DNA of 64,000 nt from Gnetum montanum (GCA_015680685.1 MNCI01023527.1:713883-777882), one strand, 5' to 3'; positions 1 to 11,185 are shown, counted from the stretch's first letter. The notes: a model not told the origin generated them from the sequence alone. Numbers and translations: made by a program.

Positions 1-760
1 TTTCGAAAGCATATTATAACGCATCCAATAAGGCCTTTAGTTCTAGAAATTATAGTTTGTACTTCTCTGGTATCTCTAAGTATCTCCATTCAATGTCTTT
101 CTCCTATTGTAATTTCATGTAAGGAGGTTATCATTTTAATTACTCTAAATTGTTTGTTTCTTTGACATATGCACTCATATTTTTGTTCAAAGGTTCTAAG
201 CATATGTTAGATTCTACTTCTTTTCTAGTGATTAGCCACTGGATGCCTTCTTGTCTAGTGGTTACTGGATCCAGACACTATTATGCACACATGTATTCTA
301 TACATCTAATGCATGGTGTGATGACATCATGTTTTTTTGTCCAAATTTTTTGCACACAGCTGCATCCATTATCATGGTAATTGATACATGGAACTCTACG
401 TCTTTAGATAATTTTGGCTTCATCCTCCTTAAAAATTACCAAGGACAAGTCTCTAATTCCAAGCTTAGTGTCCATAGTACTAAGCCATGCTCTTCCCATA
501 ATTATTGGAAATTCTTCTTTGTTATTTCATACATGTATGACTAAGAAATTAGCAAGATAGGATCAATCACTTATGCTGGTAATTATATCCTCTACTTGTT
601 CAAGTGGAATAGTAATTAATTGATCTGCAAGCTCTAATCGAATATTACTCCACCTTGTACATATGTTGTGAAATAAGGTTCACTCCTAACCCAGAATCTA
701 ATGGAGCCTTACATGATTTATGTCTTACTATTTGGATATAGAAAAATGGACTTCCATAAT
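1..760 (-). pseudogene. Element A protease region, partial and degenerate
   Basis: Positions of about 380-560 match, base by base with many changes, the segment of element C after its protease motif (C 37260-37440, encoding the DFLVI, GDFLIIMERAWLS and LSLEI stretches). The DSG active site is not readable here. The remaining bases to position 1 fit further protease sequence but are too decayed for a firm call. Confidence 0.45.
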
Positions 761-929
761 ATGTCCTTTTCTTAGAAAGTTCTTCTACTTTAATCTAATG
801 TGTTATCATCTGAGTAAGCATGATAGTTATTAAATTCTATTCTATAGATATTAGAGTAGTGTTCCATAGAGTATTATGTATGGATAGGATAGAGTTAGGT
901 GAACTTTCCATCCTTCAAATATTTTCTCA

Positions 930-3378
930 TATTATCCTAAAAAAGGGATGTTTCCTAGAGCATGGCTCACTTATTATCACATCCTCTTGTGTAGTGACTA
1001 CCCTAGTAGTGCTCTTTTGTTGTGGTTGTGATGGTAGCTCTCCTTGCATGACTATTGGTAGCACTAATGGTAAAGTATTAGGATTTTTAATTGATGAACC
1101 ATGTATTGATTTGAAAGTGTAATAATTTGTATTCATGCATGAAGTAGCAGATCTATGATGTTCTAATGGATAGTAGGAGGAAGATGCATGGAATGGAGTA
1201 TTCTCAGGAAATATTAGATGTAGAACATAGTATTCATTAGAATCATGCTACTTGTATGGATACTATTGTCTTGGTGGTGGCATTCTCCATGGTTTTGTTT
1301 GTTTCCACTATTGTTGGTTATGCTTCTATGATTGAAACTAAGCCATGCTTGCATAGTATATTTATTGATAGGGTTGTTGGAAACTACCTTTTGGATAAGA
1401 TAAACATTTGTACATTTGTTTCTTGAAAAATTTTGGATTAAGTACATATGCCCTAGACTCTTGTGAGTGGCCCATAATAGGGCAACATCCCTTAGGATGT
1501 TGTTGATACTGGCACACTTTGCATCCTTCATCATCTTCTGAACTAGATTCCATTAATTTCTCTATTACAACAACTTTTTCTTTATACTTGTAGTTATATT
1601 GTCCATTTTCTCTTCTTTTCTTCTTGTTCTTCCTTTTTCTTAGAGCTTGTTTAGTATTTTTCTCTACTATCTTCAGTGTTGTAGTGAATTTTTCATCTAT
1701 AGAATCTCACATTCTTTCTACCTTGGTTGCAATATCATTAATTGATTTCTAGATTAGTAGAGTCTTACATTTGATCATATCTTCCAAAGTTTCCTCTTCT
1801 TACATATTCTTACATCCCTTTTTCTTATTGCTAGATATCTATTGTATTCTTCTATTGATTTTATTTTTCTTAAATATCCTTCTTCTTTTGCCACTTACCA
1901 ATAAGTCTTTGAATTCAATGAGCTACCATTTTAGATAATTTTCCTTAGGAATATACCCCAAGAGTATCTCTAATCTTGTTCCTTAGGAATATAATGATGT
2001 GTCTGAGTTGTTCCCATTGAGAAAATTTGTGTCCTAGACATCTATGCAAATATGAATAGTATTTTCCCATTGGTTTATCAAGAGATTCATGTATTTCTTA
2101 TTTCCATCCTTGGATCTATTTTCTCAAATTAGACACTCTAGAGTAGGTTTCATACTTATCATTAAGGAGTTCTAGCTTGGTACTTCTTTTGGTTCTACGG
2201 ATCTATACCAACCCTCTACCTTCTTTATGTGTTCTAGGAAACAACTTTAATTTCTTTCAATTTTTTTCAATATTTTGTAGGGGCACATGCATTATGGAAG
2301 GCTTGAAGATGATGTTGTGGATTTACACTATATCTTTTTTTAAACTTTGGAATGTTATTCATACCTAGTCACTTGATGTGATTGTTCCTTATATGCTTGG
2401 TAGGAATGTACATGGCTTCCATGATGTTAATCATGTTTCAAGTGGTCAGTAGGGGTTCTTAATAGTCTTCAAGTTCATTAGCTCTTTTGTAGTAATGATC
2501 TTTTTAATGCTCATGATACTCTTAATGCTCATGATACTTTTCTTCCTCATGCATGATCCTTTTTCTTCATTCATTATGGTTATTATCCTCTTCATAAAGA
2601 TGCTTTCTTCTATGTGACATATCTCTCATGGTCCCTTCATATTTCCCCATCATGATCCCTCAGTCTTTGTTTTCTATTTCCAAAATTTGTATATGAATGT
2701 CAAGAAGAAGAAGATGAAGTTGGAGAATGGTGCTAGTTGATCCTCCTTTTATGACTCTTTGATTTATGCCTTTGAGATTTAGTGGAGGTCTTAGGCCTTG
2801 GATTCCTCCTAAGTCTAAAGTCTTCCTTATCTCTTCCAGGAGTTTCTACAAAAAGCCAAATGCAACTTGATCTTAATGGGACCTTCAATGTGGATGATTG
2901 GTGTTTGATAATGGAACCCATGAGTGTGATAAAGCTTCTTAGTTTTAAATATGACATCTTCTCTTTCTTCTAGTATAATGGTTTAAGGTGCTTTCTTTCC
3001 CTTATCATACTCATGTCTTGTCTTCATGATGACATCCCTTCATGCTTGATCCTCCAATAGTTGGTATAGCCTACTCATGTATTTGGTGATGTGGTAACCT
3101 CCTTGCACATGACTAAGGTTTCACCTCATAAAATTTGCTTGAAGCATTGGTAGTGCTAAATGTTCCAGTGGCAAGACAAAGTTACCCTGTAAATCTTTCC
3201 ATATATGTTATTCATCCTAGTGAAAAACAAATGTGAAGTTAGGATAGTAACGATCAGTGTGAGCATAGGAAATTTTGGTTTGCATCAATGTACTTCAATC
3301 TTCTTCATTATAATCCTTGTCATTATTCTCATTAAATTGCATAGTAGATAGATATTTTTCCTTAGTTGTAGAAGCCAT
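930..3378 (-). pseudogene. gag: Element A gag, degenerate
   Basis: The likely start is the minus-strand ATG at 3378 (Met-Ala-Ser), matching the gag start of element F. A block near 1390-1550 reads GCKVCQYQQHPKGCCPIMGH and aligns with GCEICQYDHPKGYCSIISHL of element C, a conserved Cys/His knuckle of this family. Near 1050 the frame reads MQGELPSQPQQK, the proline/glutamine-rich gag C-terminus also found in D and F. Frames are broken many times. The role would be nucleocapsid formation; no functional product is expected. Confidence 0.7.
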
Positions 3379-3500
3379 ATTAATTGTTTGATGCTTGAGT
3401 GTGCACTTTTGAGAAAATTATTTTAAGTGTGAAAAATGTGGTTGATGATACTTGATACAATGAACTTTGTAAAATTAACTACTTAGCAAACATTGACACA

Positions 3501-3518
3501 TCCCTGATCACGGTGCCA
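3501..3518 (-). promoter_or_regulatory. Primer-binding site of element A (tRNA-Asp type)
   Basis: The minus strand reads TGGCACCGTGATCAGGGA, one base inside the LTR. It resembles the tRNA-Asp 3'-end complement TGGCGCCGTTGCCGGGGA used by many plant Athila/Tat-type gypsy elements. Confidence 0.65.
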
Positions 3519-3519
3519 A

Positions 3520-4357
3520 TGATGAGTAGTTGGGTATTCCAACACTCAACCATACAAGTCATGAGTGTTTACATGCAACTTCATCATAATCCATAGATGG
3601 ACATTGTAAATATACTAAGAGTTGATGTTTTGTTTGCAATCATTATCTTCTTAAGTAGAGTTAGCTATGTGCAAGTTGAATGGTTTAACTCTTAGTAAGG
3701 CATATGATATGATGATCTTGTTTGACTCAAATTAAAATTAAGTGTTGTCATGGTGAAAATGGATATGAATGGTAAGTCTAAGTGTGAAAGAAATATAAAT
3801 TTAATCTAGGCTATGATGATAAGTATATGTTTTTGGCTTGATGTACACATCCTAGGCTAATGTAACTGTCACTGAGATTACCAAGTAAATTTACTATTAA
3901 GTGAATCAAGTGAAGTCACTATTGGGTTACTAAATGGCTACACATTCTACTGAAAACTAATCATACGTATATTGTCTTACTAAAGGACATTAAAAAATTA
4001 AAGTACTTAGAAAATATAAAGGGCTTAATCAAAGTAAACATGCTGAAAAGTAAAATGAAATGAAGTGAGATGTTGCAATGGTGAGAAATAATTTTCATCT
4101 TTATTGCCAATCATGAATTGTGTCCAGGAACTATCCACTCGAATAAAGACTCCATACAATTATTAATCACCACATTGCAACTATTCAATCTAACTCTAAG
4201 TTTAGGTTACAAAAAAATAGCAAGAATATGGCTAAGTATTGGTGAAAGTTGTTATTTTGATGCAACAGTGGGTTGGTATTTATAAGCATGACCATGGTCC
4301 ACTACATTGCATCTACGATGATGTATGTAGGGCTACGATATTGTAGATACAACATCA
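3520..4357 (-). repeat. 5' LTR of element A
   Basis: The plus strand begins TGATGAGTAG next to the primer site and shares the actcaaccata block near its edge with the LTRs of C, D and E. The probable outer end is aacatca at 4351-4357, after tatttataag-like and acgatattg-like sequence matching the promoter end of the other LTRs. The outer boundary is uncertain by some tens of bases. Confidence 0.65.
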
Positions 4358-4395
4358 TAGTCCATATGCAATGGTTATCAAGATGAAAACATATG

Positions 4396-4660
4396 ATAAA
4401 TGTTTTTGCTCAATGTCCTCTTTGTGGAAGTGAAGACTCATTTTTTTATGTTTTATTAAGCATCCTATTGCTTAGCATATTTGGAAATGCACATACAGAA
4501 TTTGCAACTTTTTAAACCAAGCATTAATGAAGTTATTTTTGGTGATAAGCTTTCTTTGTCTACTTTTTTTCTTTGCATTTGGAATTTTCTTTAACCGCAT
4601 ATTCTCTACTCTATTTAGAAGCTTTAGTGTACGGTTATTTTCTAGTAGCAAGATCATAAC
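4396..4660 (+). mobile_element. LINE fragment (zf-RVT region), frameshifted
   Basis: From 4414 the plus strand reads C-P-L-C-G-S-E-D and, after a one-base shift, HPIA-stop-HIW. This is the CPLCG...HPIA.HIW signature of the zinc-binding domain that follows reverse transcriptase in plant LINE ORF2 proteins. Shifts and stops make it a dead fragment. No LINE 5' end is visible; the tail may continue to about 5100. Confidence 0.55.
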
Positions 4661-5733
4661 TATGACCTTTCTTTAGGAGCCAAATGCCATATTCTCAAAG
4701 ATATTATTTTTTAGCTACAACTTTAGGCAAAAAATCTCTCATTGAAAGCTAGATAATTAATTTGTTTTGTACAATATTAATTTCTTTTTATTTTGAAGGC
4801 TCAAGGATAGGAAAGCTTCAGCTTTTGTTGTCATTTGTTCTTTATTTTTATTATTGTATTCTTTTATTTTTAGAAAGAGGTTTCTTCTTCTCTTTATAAG
4901 AAACTATTTAGTAAGAAGTGAAAATTCATGAAGGTGCTTTTGAATAAGGGTAAGGCCTAATCCATATTCTATTCTAAAGGTGAGATTTTTTAGGATTGGT
5001 TGTAAGTATCTCCAAAACTGTTGGGCTTTTTCTTTAGACTCACTCTTTGATGAATTAATGTAACTTAAATTTTTAAATATTATTATTCATTTATTAAGGG
5101 TCTAATACCCCCAAGATGTAAACTAGGTTTCCTATAAAAACTTAATTTTCTTTTTAAGGCTTAAATAGATATCTTTACAATTGAGGAGCTGTTAATTTCT
5201 ATGTTACTATGGAGTTTCACTTCTCCTTAGTACTTATTATGTTATGTACTTTAAATTTTTTTAATTATAAAGATTATTTTTGGGGTATAATACCTTCTAC
5301 TAACAAAATGAGAAGTTTCAACCACCCATATTTGTATAAATTGAATTCAATGTGGACCATTGATGATTTTTGTAGTACTCCCAAATAACAAGTTCTTAGT
5401 AAAACATAAACCTACAAGCTCATAAGTAGATGCTTAATTGAACAACTTCTTATAGGCAAAACCAAATATTTATATTGGATATATAATATCTAATATGAAT
5501 ATGTAGGAATAAAAATAAATATGTAAAATGTCTACTTCTAGGGCATAATTTACTTATAATTGTTAAAGCTAAGATAAAGAGATTTAATACATATGTAAGA
5601 GAAAAATTTTGTTATTAAAATGTTACCTAGAACATTTGATACTTTTTTTAATAATTTCAAAACTCATAGCACATGTATTTTTCCCATCCAATAGATCTAA
5701 AAGATTACAAACTTATTGAAATTCAATTTCAAA
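4661..5733. other. AT-rich intergenic DNA
   Basis: No coding signal is seen. The stretch is A/T-rich with short homopolymer runs. Part of it may be the decayed 3' end of the LINE fragment to the left. Confidence 0.5.
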
Positions 5734-5739
5734 TTTATT
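5734..5739 (-). promoter_or_regulatory. Candidate poly(A) signal of the NLR gene
   Basis: The plus strand reads tttatt, so the minus strand reads AATAAA, about 41 bases past the NLR stop codon. Spacing suits a plant near-upstream element; motif match only. Confidence 0.4.
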
Positions 5740-5779
5740 GAACTGTAGAATATTGTAATTTTACATGATATTAACTCAT

Positions 5780-6484
5780 TTAACCTGTTATGCATTTTGG
5801 TTTTACAGGTTTAGTCTCCAATTTCTCCCATCCTTGAATTAGGTGGGAAGAGCCTCTGACTTTGATGACTTTAAGCGAGCTCATTTGAAGGAACACGTTC
5901 ATCCACTTGGCTTCCAATTTAGGGCATCTGGAAACGTCCAGAGTCTCTAAAGCCGGCAACAAGTGGAATGATGTACCGAGGTTCACTAAATTGCTGCATC
6001 CATCTAACAGTAGATACTTTAAAGATGACAAGTTTTCAAACCCTTCGGGGATCTCCTTTAAACCTCTACACACGGATATGCGTAAATACTGCAGAGATGA
6101 TAGCTGCTTAAAAGTAGATGGAAATTCCGTGAACTCTGGACACTCTTGTAACGTTATACATAGTAATGAAGCACACAATCCCAAACTGGGTGGAAGTTGC
6201 GTTCTTGAGTTCCGCAAGAGAAGTCGTCTAAAATGCGGCAACAAATGCAACTCATCTGGTATGCGCCTCAAACGTTGACATGTCCATAGCATAAGTTCTC
6301 TCAGGGATTTCAGTTTTGATAAAAGCCCCTCTGTTATTTCTTCTGACGGATATCTGTCAATCTTCAGTGTCTCCAGCTGGCACAACGCCGAATCATCTGC
6401 TTCCGAAAGGGTATGAAGAAATAGCTGGGCACTAGCTACTTCTGGAGGGAATCGAAGAATTACACTTCTAAGAGAGCCTAGCAT
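5780..6484 (-). CDS. NLR exon 8: LRR domain and stop
   Basis: Acceptor GCGTTCAG|ATGCTA. 234 codons and a stop. Repeats of the plant LxxLxxLxLxxCxxLxxIP type are clear: LRELMLWTCQRLRRIP, LQYLRISVCRGLKEIP, LKYLLLDGCSNLVNLG, LETLDVSRCPKLEA. This is the probable recognition surface. With only about eight to ten repeats the LRR is short compared with many NLRs. Confidence 0.85.
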   Translation of the reverse strand: MLGSLRSVILRFPPEVASAQLFLHTLSEADDSALCQLETLKIDRYPSEEITEGLLSKLKSLRELMLWTCQRLRRIPDELHLLPHFRRLLLRNSRTQLPPSLGLCASLLCITLQECPEFTEFPSTFKQLSSLQYLRISVCRGLKEIPEGFENLSSLKYLLLDGCSNLVNLGTSFHLLPALETLDVSRCPKLEAKWMNVFLQMSSLKVIKVRGSSHLIQGWEKLETKPVKPKCITG

Positions 6485-9400
6485 CTGAACGCATCAAATC
6501 ATAGAAAAGTATACATATATTTAAAAAAGGCTCGGAGTATTAAAATAAATAAATAAGTATTGAACTAAAATATCTCACGGCCTGCCTGGCTGGCCCACCG
6601 ACCTTGTCGAGGACCCTGTTGCTTGGAGGGTAAGCTATGCTTCTCAACGATACCAGCCCACTCGTATCAATAAAAAACGCTCGGAGTATTAAAATAAATA
6701 AATAAATAAGTATTGAAATAAAATATGTCACGGCCTGCCTGCCTGGCCCACCGACGTTGTGGAGGTAGACAATATTGCTTGGAGGGTAATCTATGCTTCT
6801 CAACGATACCAGCCCACTCGTATCAAAAGGCACTTCTTGCTCGGGGGACTCCCAGACTAACAGTTTGGAAAAAGTGGATTTGCATTTCCCTGTCACTGTT
6901 ATTGCCGTGACAAAGGATGCAGAGACGGTATTTAAAAATTCCGTGGAAAATATTCGAAGAGACGAAGCCATCATATCCAGCTTCTTCGCAGGCAATTTCA
7001 AGATGTTTCCTTCCACCCTCTCCTGAAGAAGAATGCCTTTCAACTGACAAAGCATATCCTGCATTTCATTCATGTTCCATTTTTATCACATAATAATATA
7101 ACAATGATGCAATGACCCAAATTAGTATTCAACTGAAAGTCTGAAACTACATGGAAGCGTGGCGCCTGTAACTGAGCTATTCTGAGAAAAGGTTTCTATT
7201 AAGAAGATGGAAGCCTTTAAGCCTGCCTCTCATATAAATTTGTTATTATGAGTGTTGCGTTTTGTGCGCGGCCCTTGCAGCCGAAGTTACCATTTTCTAT
7301 TAAAATGGGGAAAAACAATAAAAATCAAAAGCAACAATCGTTATGATCATCTACTGAACTAAAACGAGAAGGGCATAAACATACCGGATTATTGCATTGC
7401 TCAATTAGTTTCTGTAATTGCAAAACGGTTGTTATCCTGTTGAATTCACATCGTTTTTTGGCCATCTCTAGAAGTACGTCGTGCACGCGAATTTCCAAGT
7501 CATACTGCGTATCCACTAGCACTCCTTTGCTGACCTCCCGCGGGCATCGTTTGATTAGAGCCCTCCTTTCTAATACAAGCATTGGCTCCTTTCCAAATAT
7601 CCTTTCCAAGTACAACCAATTTCTGCGAGTGCCGAAGAAGGCGCAAATGTCGAAGAATGCTTCCCGGTGACACTCTTCAAGATCATCGAAAGCAAAGGCA
7701 AAGAAATCCACCGTCTTCCCTCCAAAACGCTGTCCAGACGCTTGACCTCGCTCCTCTTTAATAACTGCCAGAGCACTGTTCATGTCCTTTTCATACCTCA
7801 CATATCTTCCCACCATTTTTATTAGCAAGGGAACTCCTCCACATATTCTGAGCATGTATTGCATGTCGTCTGCATTTATCTCTGCAGCACGATTGCTCAG
7901 TTGTGTTTTTAGAAGACGTGTGGCCTCATCCTTTGGCAATGACGTAACATCATACTTCTTAATGGCACTACCATGAGAAATATCCAACCCATCACGTATT
8001 ATCTCATCCCTAGCAGTGAGAAGCAACCTAAGCTTCTTGCTCCTGTCCAGATTATTGGGAAGCAGCTTTGCAAGTTCCTCGAACCTTAGAACATTGTCTA
8101 CATAAATAAAACATGGTTTAACTTGAAACTGGTCCATAAGAGCAGTCTGGCCTTGAGAGTACGATGGTGGCTTTCTGTAATTTCCCTCGGCGTTTGTAAT
8201 GTCATCCAGTATTGTTTGCTGTGCCTCTGTAATGTTAGCCGAACTATAAATGGATTCGAACAGACAAACTTTGGAATAGCCAAAGTCGTCGGCTAAGTTG
8301 TCAATGCTTGCGTACACGGCATCCGCAAGGGTGGTTTTTCCAATCCCGCCAAACCCGTGTACAATGACAGCCACCACATTCTTCTCACTTTCAAATTCTA
8401 GCAACTCCACTATTTGCTCCACTGAATTCTTGATTCCCACTGAATAACACAAAATCAATCGATTATGCCACTTCGAGTCCTGGACAAACATTTTGAAAAG
8501 ATGCAGAAAGTTTAGAATGGTTGAAATGAGAGCTTTACCTGCATCAGAGGGGTACAGCTTCTGTCTTGGAAATTGTATGCCCTGCTTGGCATCGTAGACA
8601 CAGATGATGGCCTGCAGCATCAAATGTGTGTACATCATGTTTAACTCCTGCCGGAGACTCTGTAAACGTTGCATATGGACGGATGCACCTAAAAATCTGC
8701 AAAGTTATTTAGAAACGAGTTAAGTGTATATATAAATAACAGCTTTTGTTTTTCACTTCTTTGTGCTTAAAATTTAAAATGGAAAACTGGAAAAGAGAAA
8801 CTATTTCTACTTACTTAGACCAGAAAGATGAACTGGAACGGGAAAAACACATGAGTGCTCCTTCAATCACTAATGTGAGTGCTTCTTCCATGATGCCTGC
8901 CATGTTTTGTTGGAGTCTTGGTCGTTTCTTCAGTTCCTTTAGATATATAGCCAGCTTCACCATCTCCTCTAGCAGAACAAGGCACTCTGCTTTATTAGAT
9001 GAGATAGTCTCGAATCTTTTTAGAACGAAGGCCACTGCAACTAATCCAGCTGCTACCCAATGAGATTTTCCGATTCCTTCCAGAACCGTTTTGGCTACGC
9101 TTATTAGTAAATCCCCTTGCCCACTTGATAATGACCTAGGCTGTTGCTCCCAAAACACAATGATACATTGCTAGTTTTAAGAACATGAATAGAAGAGACA
9201 AACAGGACATAAAACTAACCAATCAAAAATTTGAACACTTAAAAAGCTTATAGTAATCTGTAACATAATACTCTTCAATTAACAAAAAAAAATAGTAATC
9301 TCAAACAAAGTTATTACATTTTATCTAAAAAATATTAAAAAATTAATACCAATGAAAAATAGGTAATTATTAAATGAAACTTTAGCATGATGCATTAGGC

Positions 9401-11185
9401 ATTTAGCCATATATAATATTATGATAAATTAAGTATGCTTACAAAATTGATAACAACAATGCAAAAGCTTTATTAAAAAGTCATCATTGAACTTAGAACA
9501 AGGAGTCAAAGATAATTTTCAACTATAAAGCAAAATTAGATAGCCAACTCCATTTTGTTCAGATGAGGATAGGACGATGATGATGATGAAGCAACATTAG
9601 AGTGAAGCAAGGATGCCCTTTATCCCTAACTCTCTTTGATCTCCTTTGTGATGAGTCTCATGACTGTATTTGTACAAAAACTATAAACATGTTATCAAAA
9701 CGACACTACCTACATTTATCTTCTCATAAAGGTATACAAAATATGTTGCAAATTCTAGAAATTTTTTTTGGGAAGTAGAGAAGTAAGACTCTACATGTAA
9801 GAAGAAACAAATGCAAAATATTAGGATTATGGTTTTAGAAGATAAGAAAACAAAATTTTTTAAGCTATCATTTATTCTATACTGGTGTATAAGTGTGTTA
9901 TTTGGAAAAGGTTTTAGTGCACAAAATTGGCAAGCTATTGAAAGGGTACAAAAACTATTTTTATTAAATGAATTGAGGGTAAAGACACAATAGCCTTTTC
10001 CTATGTTTTATTCATAATGTGACTTACTCTCCATAGAAATTGAATCTCTTTGTTAATTCATTAGCTATATTTAAAATTTGACAAAATCTGAGCAAACCAA
10101 ATTTTAGTTATGGGCTTATGGTCAAATGCAAAAGGCATTAAAAAGTTTTAGTTTGAGTATATTAAAGGTAATCAACTACATTTATAAGTTTTCTATTTTA
10201 CAACTAAACATTCTAATAATAAAATCTCATAGATTAATCAACAAGTTTCATTTGAGTTCACATCACTCATGATATAAAGTGGAAGATAGGTTAACCTTTG
10301 TAGAGAAGGGTGCATATGCAAATTATGTGGAGACCAAATGAGAAATAATATGTTCTTGTAGGACAAAAATATAATATTGTAACAAAAGGTTGGTATGAAC
10401 TATTTTTGTTACAATAAATGGTGCCTAAAATCTCAGTTTCAGTTTCAATACAGAAATATCATAAAAAGCAGAAAATTTTTTAAAAGAAGTTAAACAAAAC
10501 TATGTTAACCTTACCAGATTGGAAACGGCGTCGGCTGATTCTGAAAAGAGGTCTTTGAAGTTTGAGAGATCCGATGAATCAAGGAACTTCCACTTTCCTT
10601 CAACTCTTAAATTATCAGAGGACGAAGACGCGGATGATGGCCCCTGCGATCAGGAAAATCAGGACATGAACATTCCAAGTTTTATGCCAAGTCTTAACTA
10701 AATGATGCAGATGGATGAAAATTAATACGATAAAAGTAACTGGATCTACAAACCTTAGCAATGTAGAGCAGAGTTTTAATGTCAGCAACGAGAGCTTCTA
10801 TATCTGCATCGAGACCCTCGTTGTCTTTGCTTAAAATGCTTTCCACTGCTACAGAAGAAGATATGGAAGTTTCTCGGTGACTTGTTGCCCTTGAATTCTG
10901 GACATCCTGATGATCGCACTCAGGCTGAGCAGCAGCATCCGGCAAAGGTTGACTCTCAGAAACTTGAGGATCTGGATGCGATGCAATAATCTCAGAGCCA
11001 TGATCTGGATTTACAGCTTCATTAGCTGAGGATAAAATTACTAATATTCACCATTCCTATAACCGGATAGTTCTCTGTACAAACATAAACGTTAAGTTGT
11101 TACCTAAGCTGGAGTCCGCAGGCACAGATGTTGGAGTACTGTGAGATGCAGCATCTCTCCTACCACACCCAAACCACTTACCCAT
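5780..11185 (-). CDS. NLR immune receptor gene (NB-ARC, LRR), eight exons
   Basis: Predicted intracellular nucleotide-binding leucine-rich-repeat receptor. I joined eight exons by GT-AG sites that keep phase throughout: 11185-11104, 11025-10754, 10643-10515, 9140-8815, 8696-8539, 8439-7385, 7058-6732 and 6484-5780, giving about 1,017 residues. Order: MGKWFGC start (possible myristoylation), Ser/Pro-rich linker, acidic helix, helical domain (about residues 160-320), NB-ARC and LRRs. NB-ARC motifs: P-loop GFGGIGKTT (351-359), kinase-2 CFIYVDNV (432-439, D437), RNBS-B LRLLLTARD (459-467), GLPL-type CGGVPLLI (522-529), RNBS-D-like DICAFF (586-591) and MHD-type VHD (641-643). There is no TIR domain. 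The type I see is a non-TIR NLR with an unusual N-terminus. The start is the first ATG with an open leader exon. Exon 4 could instead begin at 9146 (two more residues). No inactivating mutation is seen, so it may be functional. Exon joins are inferred, not tested. Confidence 0.85.
6522..6826. repeat. Direct tandem duplication across the NLR exon 7/intron junction
   Basis: Two adjacent copies, 6522-6670 and 6671-6826, both running from taaaaaa.gctcggagtatt to cccactcgtatcaa. They differ by a few substitutions, one AAAT unit and a short indel. Each copy carries the end of exon 7, a GTGA-type splice donor and the start of the intron. Confidence 0.9.
6732..7058 (-). CDS. NLR exon 7: NB-ARC to LRR linker, two possible donors
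   Basis: Acceptor GAAATGCAG|GATATG. Two donors lie in a local tandem duplication: GCC|GTGACA at 6731, or GCC|GTGAGA at 6578, which extends the exon in frame by 153 bases (51 codons) to 6579. The short form (109 codons) keeps a normal LRR register: GLVSLRSIDYPPSN, then the next exon. The long form would repeat DTSGLVSLRSI...YPPSN and add a very hydrophobic ISILIYLFILIL stretch. Confidence 0.7.
7385..8439 (-). CDS. NLR exon 6: NB-ARC ATPase domain
   Basis: Acceptor TTATTCAG|TGGGAA and donor AATCCG|GTATGT. It encodes 351 codons covering the whole nucleotide-binding switch: P-loop, kinase-2, RNBS-B, GLPL, RNBS-D and VHD motifs in correct order and spacing. ADP/ATP exchange here is the known activation switch of NLRs. 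The P-loop Lys and kinase-2 Asp are present. The MHD Met is replaced by Val, which is common in the family. Confidence 0.9.
8539..8696 (-). CDS. NLR exon 5: end of helical domain
   Basis: Acceptor TTTGCAG|ATTTTT and donor GATGCAG|GTAAAG, phase 2 in and 1 out. It encodes further helix (QRLQSLRQELNMMYTHLMLQ) and a linker to the NB-ARC domain. Split Lys and Val codons at its edges restore the frame. Confidence 0.75.
8815..9140 (-). CDS. NLR exon 4: helical N-terminal domain
   Basis: Donor TCTAA|GTAAGT is strong. The acceptor is either CAACAG|CCTAGG (used here) or GGGAG|CAACAG six bases earlier. It encodes a helix-rich module: a hydrophobic stretch HWVAAGLVAVAFVL, then EMVKLAIYLKELKKRP and GIMEEALTLVIEGALMCF. 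The helical pattern recalls coiled-coil or HeLo-type four-helix domains that precede STAND ATPases, but I see no diagnostic motif (no EDVID), so the family is open. Confidence 0.75.
9602..10400 (+). mobile_element. LINE reverse-transcriptase fragment in NLR intron 3 (antisense)
   Basis: From 9602 the plus strand reads VKQGCPLSLTLFDLLCDE, the conserved RT motif VKQGCPLSPTLFGLYIDE of plant LINE ORF2. Farther on, 9811-9993 reads FGKGFSAQNWQAIERVQKLF then LRVKTQ, matching the YGVEVWG...W..IE.IQK.FL...LGVKT region near the RT C-terminus. The YADD segment between them is deleted, and stops are frequent. It lies wholly inside intron 3 of the NLR gene on the other strand. Confidence 0.75.
10515..10643 (-). 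CDS. NLR exon 3
   Basis: Acceptor GATCGCAG|GGGCC and donor AATCTG|GTAAGG, 43 codons, phase 0 to 0. It encodes a Ser-rich start and then the segment KFLDSSDLSNFKDLFSES, leading into the helical domain. The following intron is 1.37 kb and holds a LINE fragment on the opposite strand. Confidence 0.7.
10754..11025 (-). CDS. NLR exon 2: Ser/Pro/acidic linker
   Basis: Acceptor ATCCTCAG|CTAATG and donor GCTAAG|GTTTGT. It encodes 90 residues after the split codon: first a low-complexity stretch rich in Pro, Ser, Gln and Asp, then an acidic helical part (GLDADIEALVADIKTLLYIA). No known domain is recognised. Phase is 1 in and 0 out, matching its neighbours. Confidence 0.7.
11104..11185 (-). CDS. NLR exon 1: start codon, myristoylation-type N-terminus
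   Basis: ATG at 11185; 27 codons plus one base, then donor TTAG|GTAACA. The peptide begins MGKWFGCGRR: Gly2 and a nearby Cys7 suit N-myristoylation with palmitoylation, which would anchor the receptor at a membrane (inference). A ruined second copy of this exon lies at 11869-11939, and that conservation of ATGGG...GATGCTGCATC supports it as a real exon. Confidence 0.7.

Larger units (their letters stand above)
1..4357 (-). mobile_element. Ty3/gypsy element A, 5' part, decayed
   Basis: This element reads right to left: 5' LTR (3520-4357), primer site, gag, then protease running off the left edge. The assignment rests on the same gag zinc-knuckle-like block, protease flank and LTR/primer junction seen in elements C and D of this window. 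Every frame carries stops and shifts, so it is a relic. Its 3' half lies outside the window, so its ends and target-site duplication cannot be checked. Confidence 0.8.
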
